Below, piece after piece: positions 14,623 to 14,630 of a stretch of DNA of 14,630 nt. Numbering within the stretch: position 1 is the stretch's first letter; each line of letters starts with the position of its first letter. Under the pieces are notes generated by a model. That model saw only the letters and a program-made list of their open reading frames with translations. It did no database searches and was not told where the DNA came from. Source of the stretch: Christensenella sp. UBA7707 (GTDB lineage: Bacteria; Bacillota; Clostridia; Christensenellales; CAG-138); NCBI GenBank assembly GCA_002482435.1, contig DLFZ01000004.1, positions 1,100 to 15,729 on the forward strand, given 5' to 3'. A program made the translations under genes and the position numbers.

Positions 14623-14630
14623 GTCCGCAA

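Overview
The window looks like chromosomal DNA of a low-to-mid GC Firmicute, most likely a gut Clostridia member (Christensenellales or Oscillospirales would fit; inference). The reasons are strong AAGGAGG-type ribosome binding sites, sigma-A-like promoters, an LPXTG-like sorting signal, an Lsa-type ABC-F protein, an IKEYFP-type Ser/Thr kinase, a fused MsrAB and a KimA-type potassium transporter. Nearly all of it is ordinary core and accessory chromosome. I see no insertion sequence, phage, CRISPR array, tRNA or rRNA gene.

Left part (1-2640): the 3' end of a repeat-containing, sortase-anchored surface protein faces a minus-strand ABC-F ribosome-protection gene across a hairpin-rich gap. The ABC-F gene carries a compact regulatory leader. 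It has a consensus promoter, a five-residue leader peptide (MFLLF) with its own Shine-Dalgarno, a structured spacer, and a GC-rich intrinsic terminator placed just before the gene's ribosome binding site. This has the layout of antibiotic-inducible transcription attenuation and is one of the two best regulatory signals here.

Middle (2640-8280): a membrane diguanylate cyclase (dCache-PAS-GGDEF, active site AGDEF) converges on a minus-strand TIM-barrel protein of unknown function. A small MGMT/ATL-type protein with its cysteine intact follows, and then a zinc-ribbon/kinase/TM/RCC1-propeller receptor kinase.

Right part (8280-14630): enolase (minus) and msrAB (plus) are divergent from a shared promoter region. 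A free-standing promoter-structured RNA-terminator unit of about 190 nt lies before rsgA. It is either an independent ncRNA or an rsgA leader, and I could not assign it to a known family. Next comes kimA with a consensus promoter and a 116-nt leader. The right edge holds an extended -10 promoter overlapped by a perfect 7-bp inverted repeat, reading out of the window.

Most genes are separate transcription units with their own promoter and a hairpin terminator, often bidirectional between convergent pairs. The genes share themes of stress and signalling (antibiotic protection, c-di-GMP, kinase sensing, methionine sulfoxide repair, alkylation repair, K+ uptake) but do not form one pathway.
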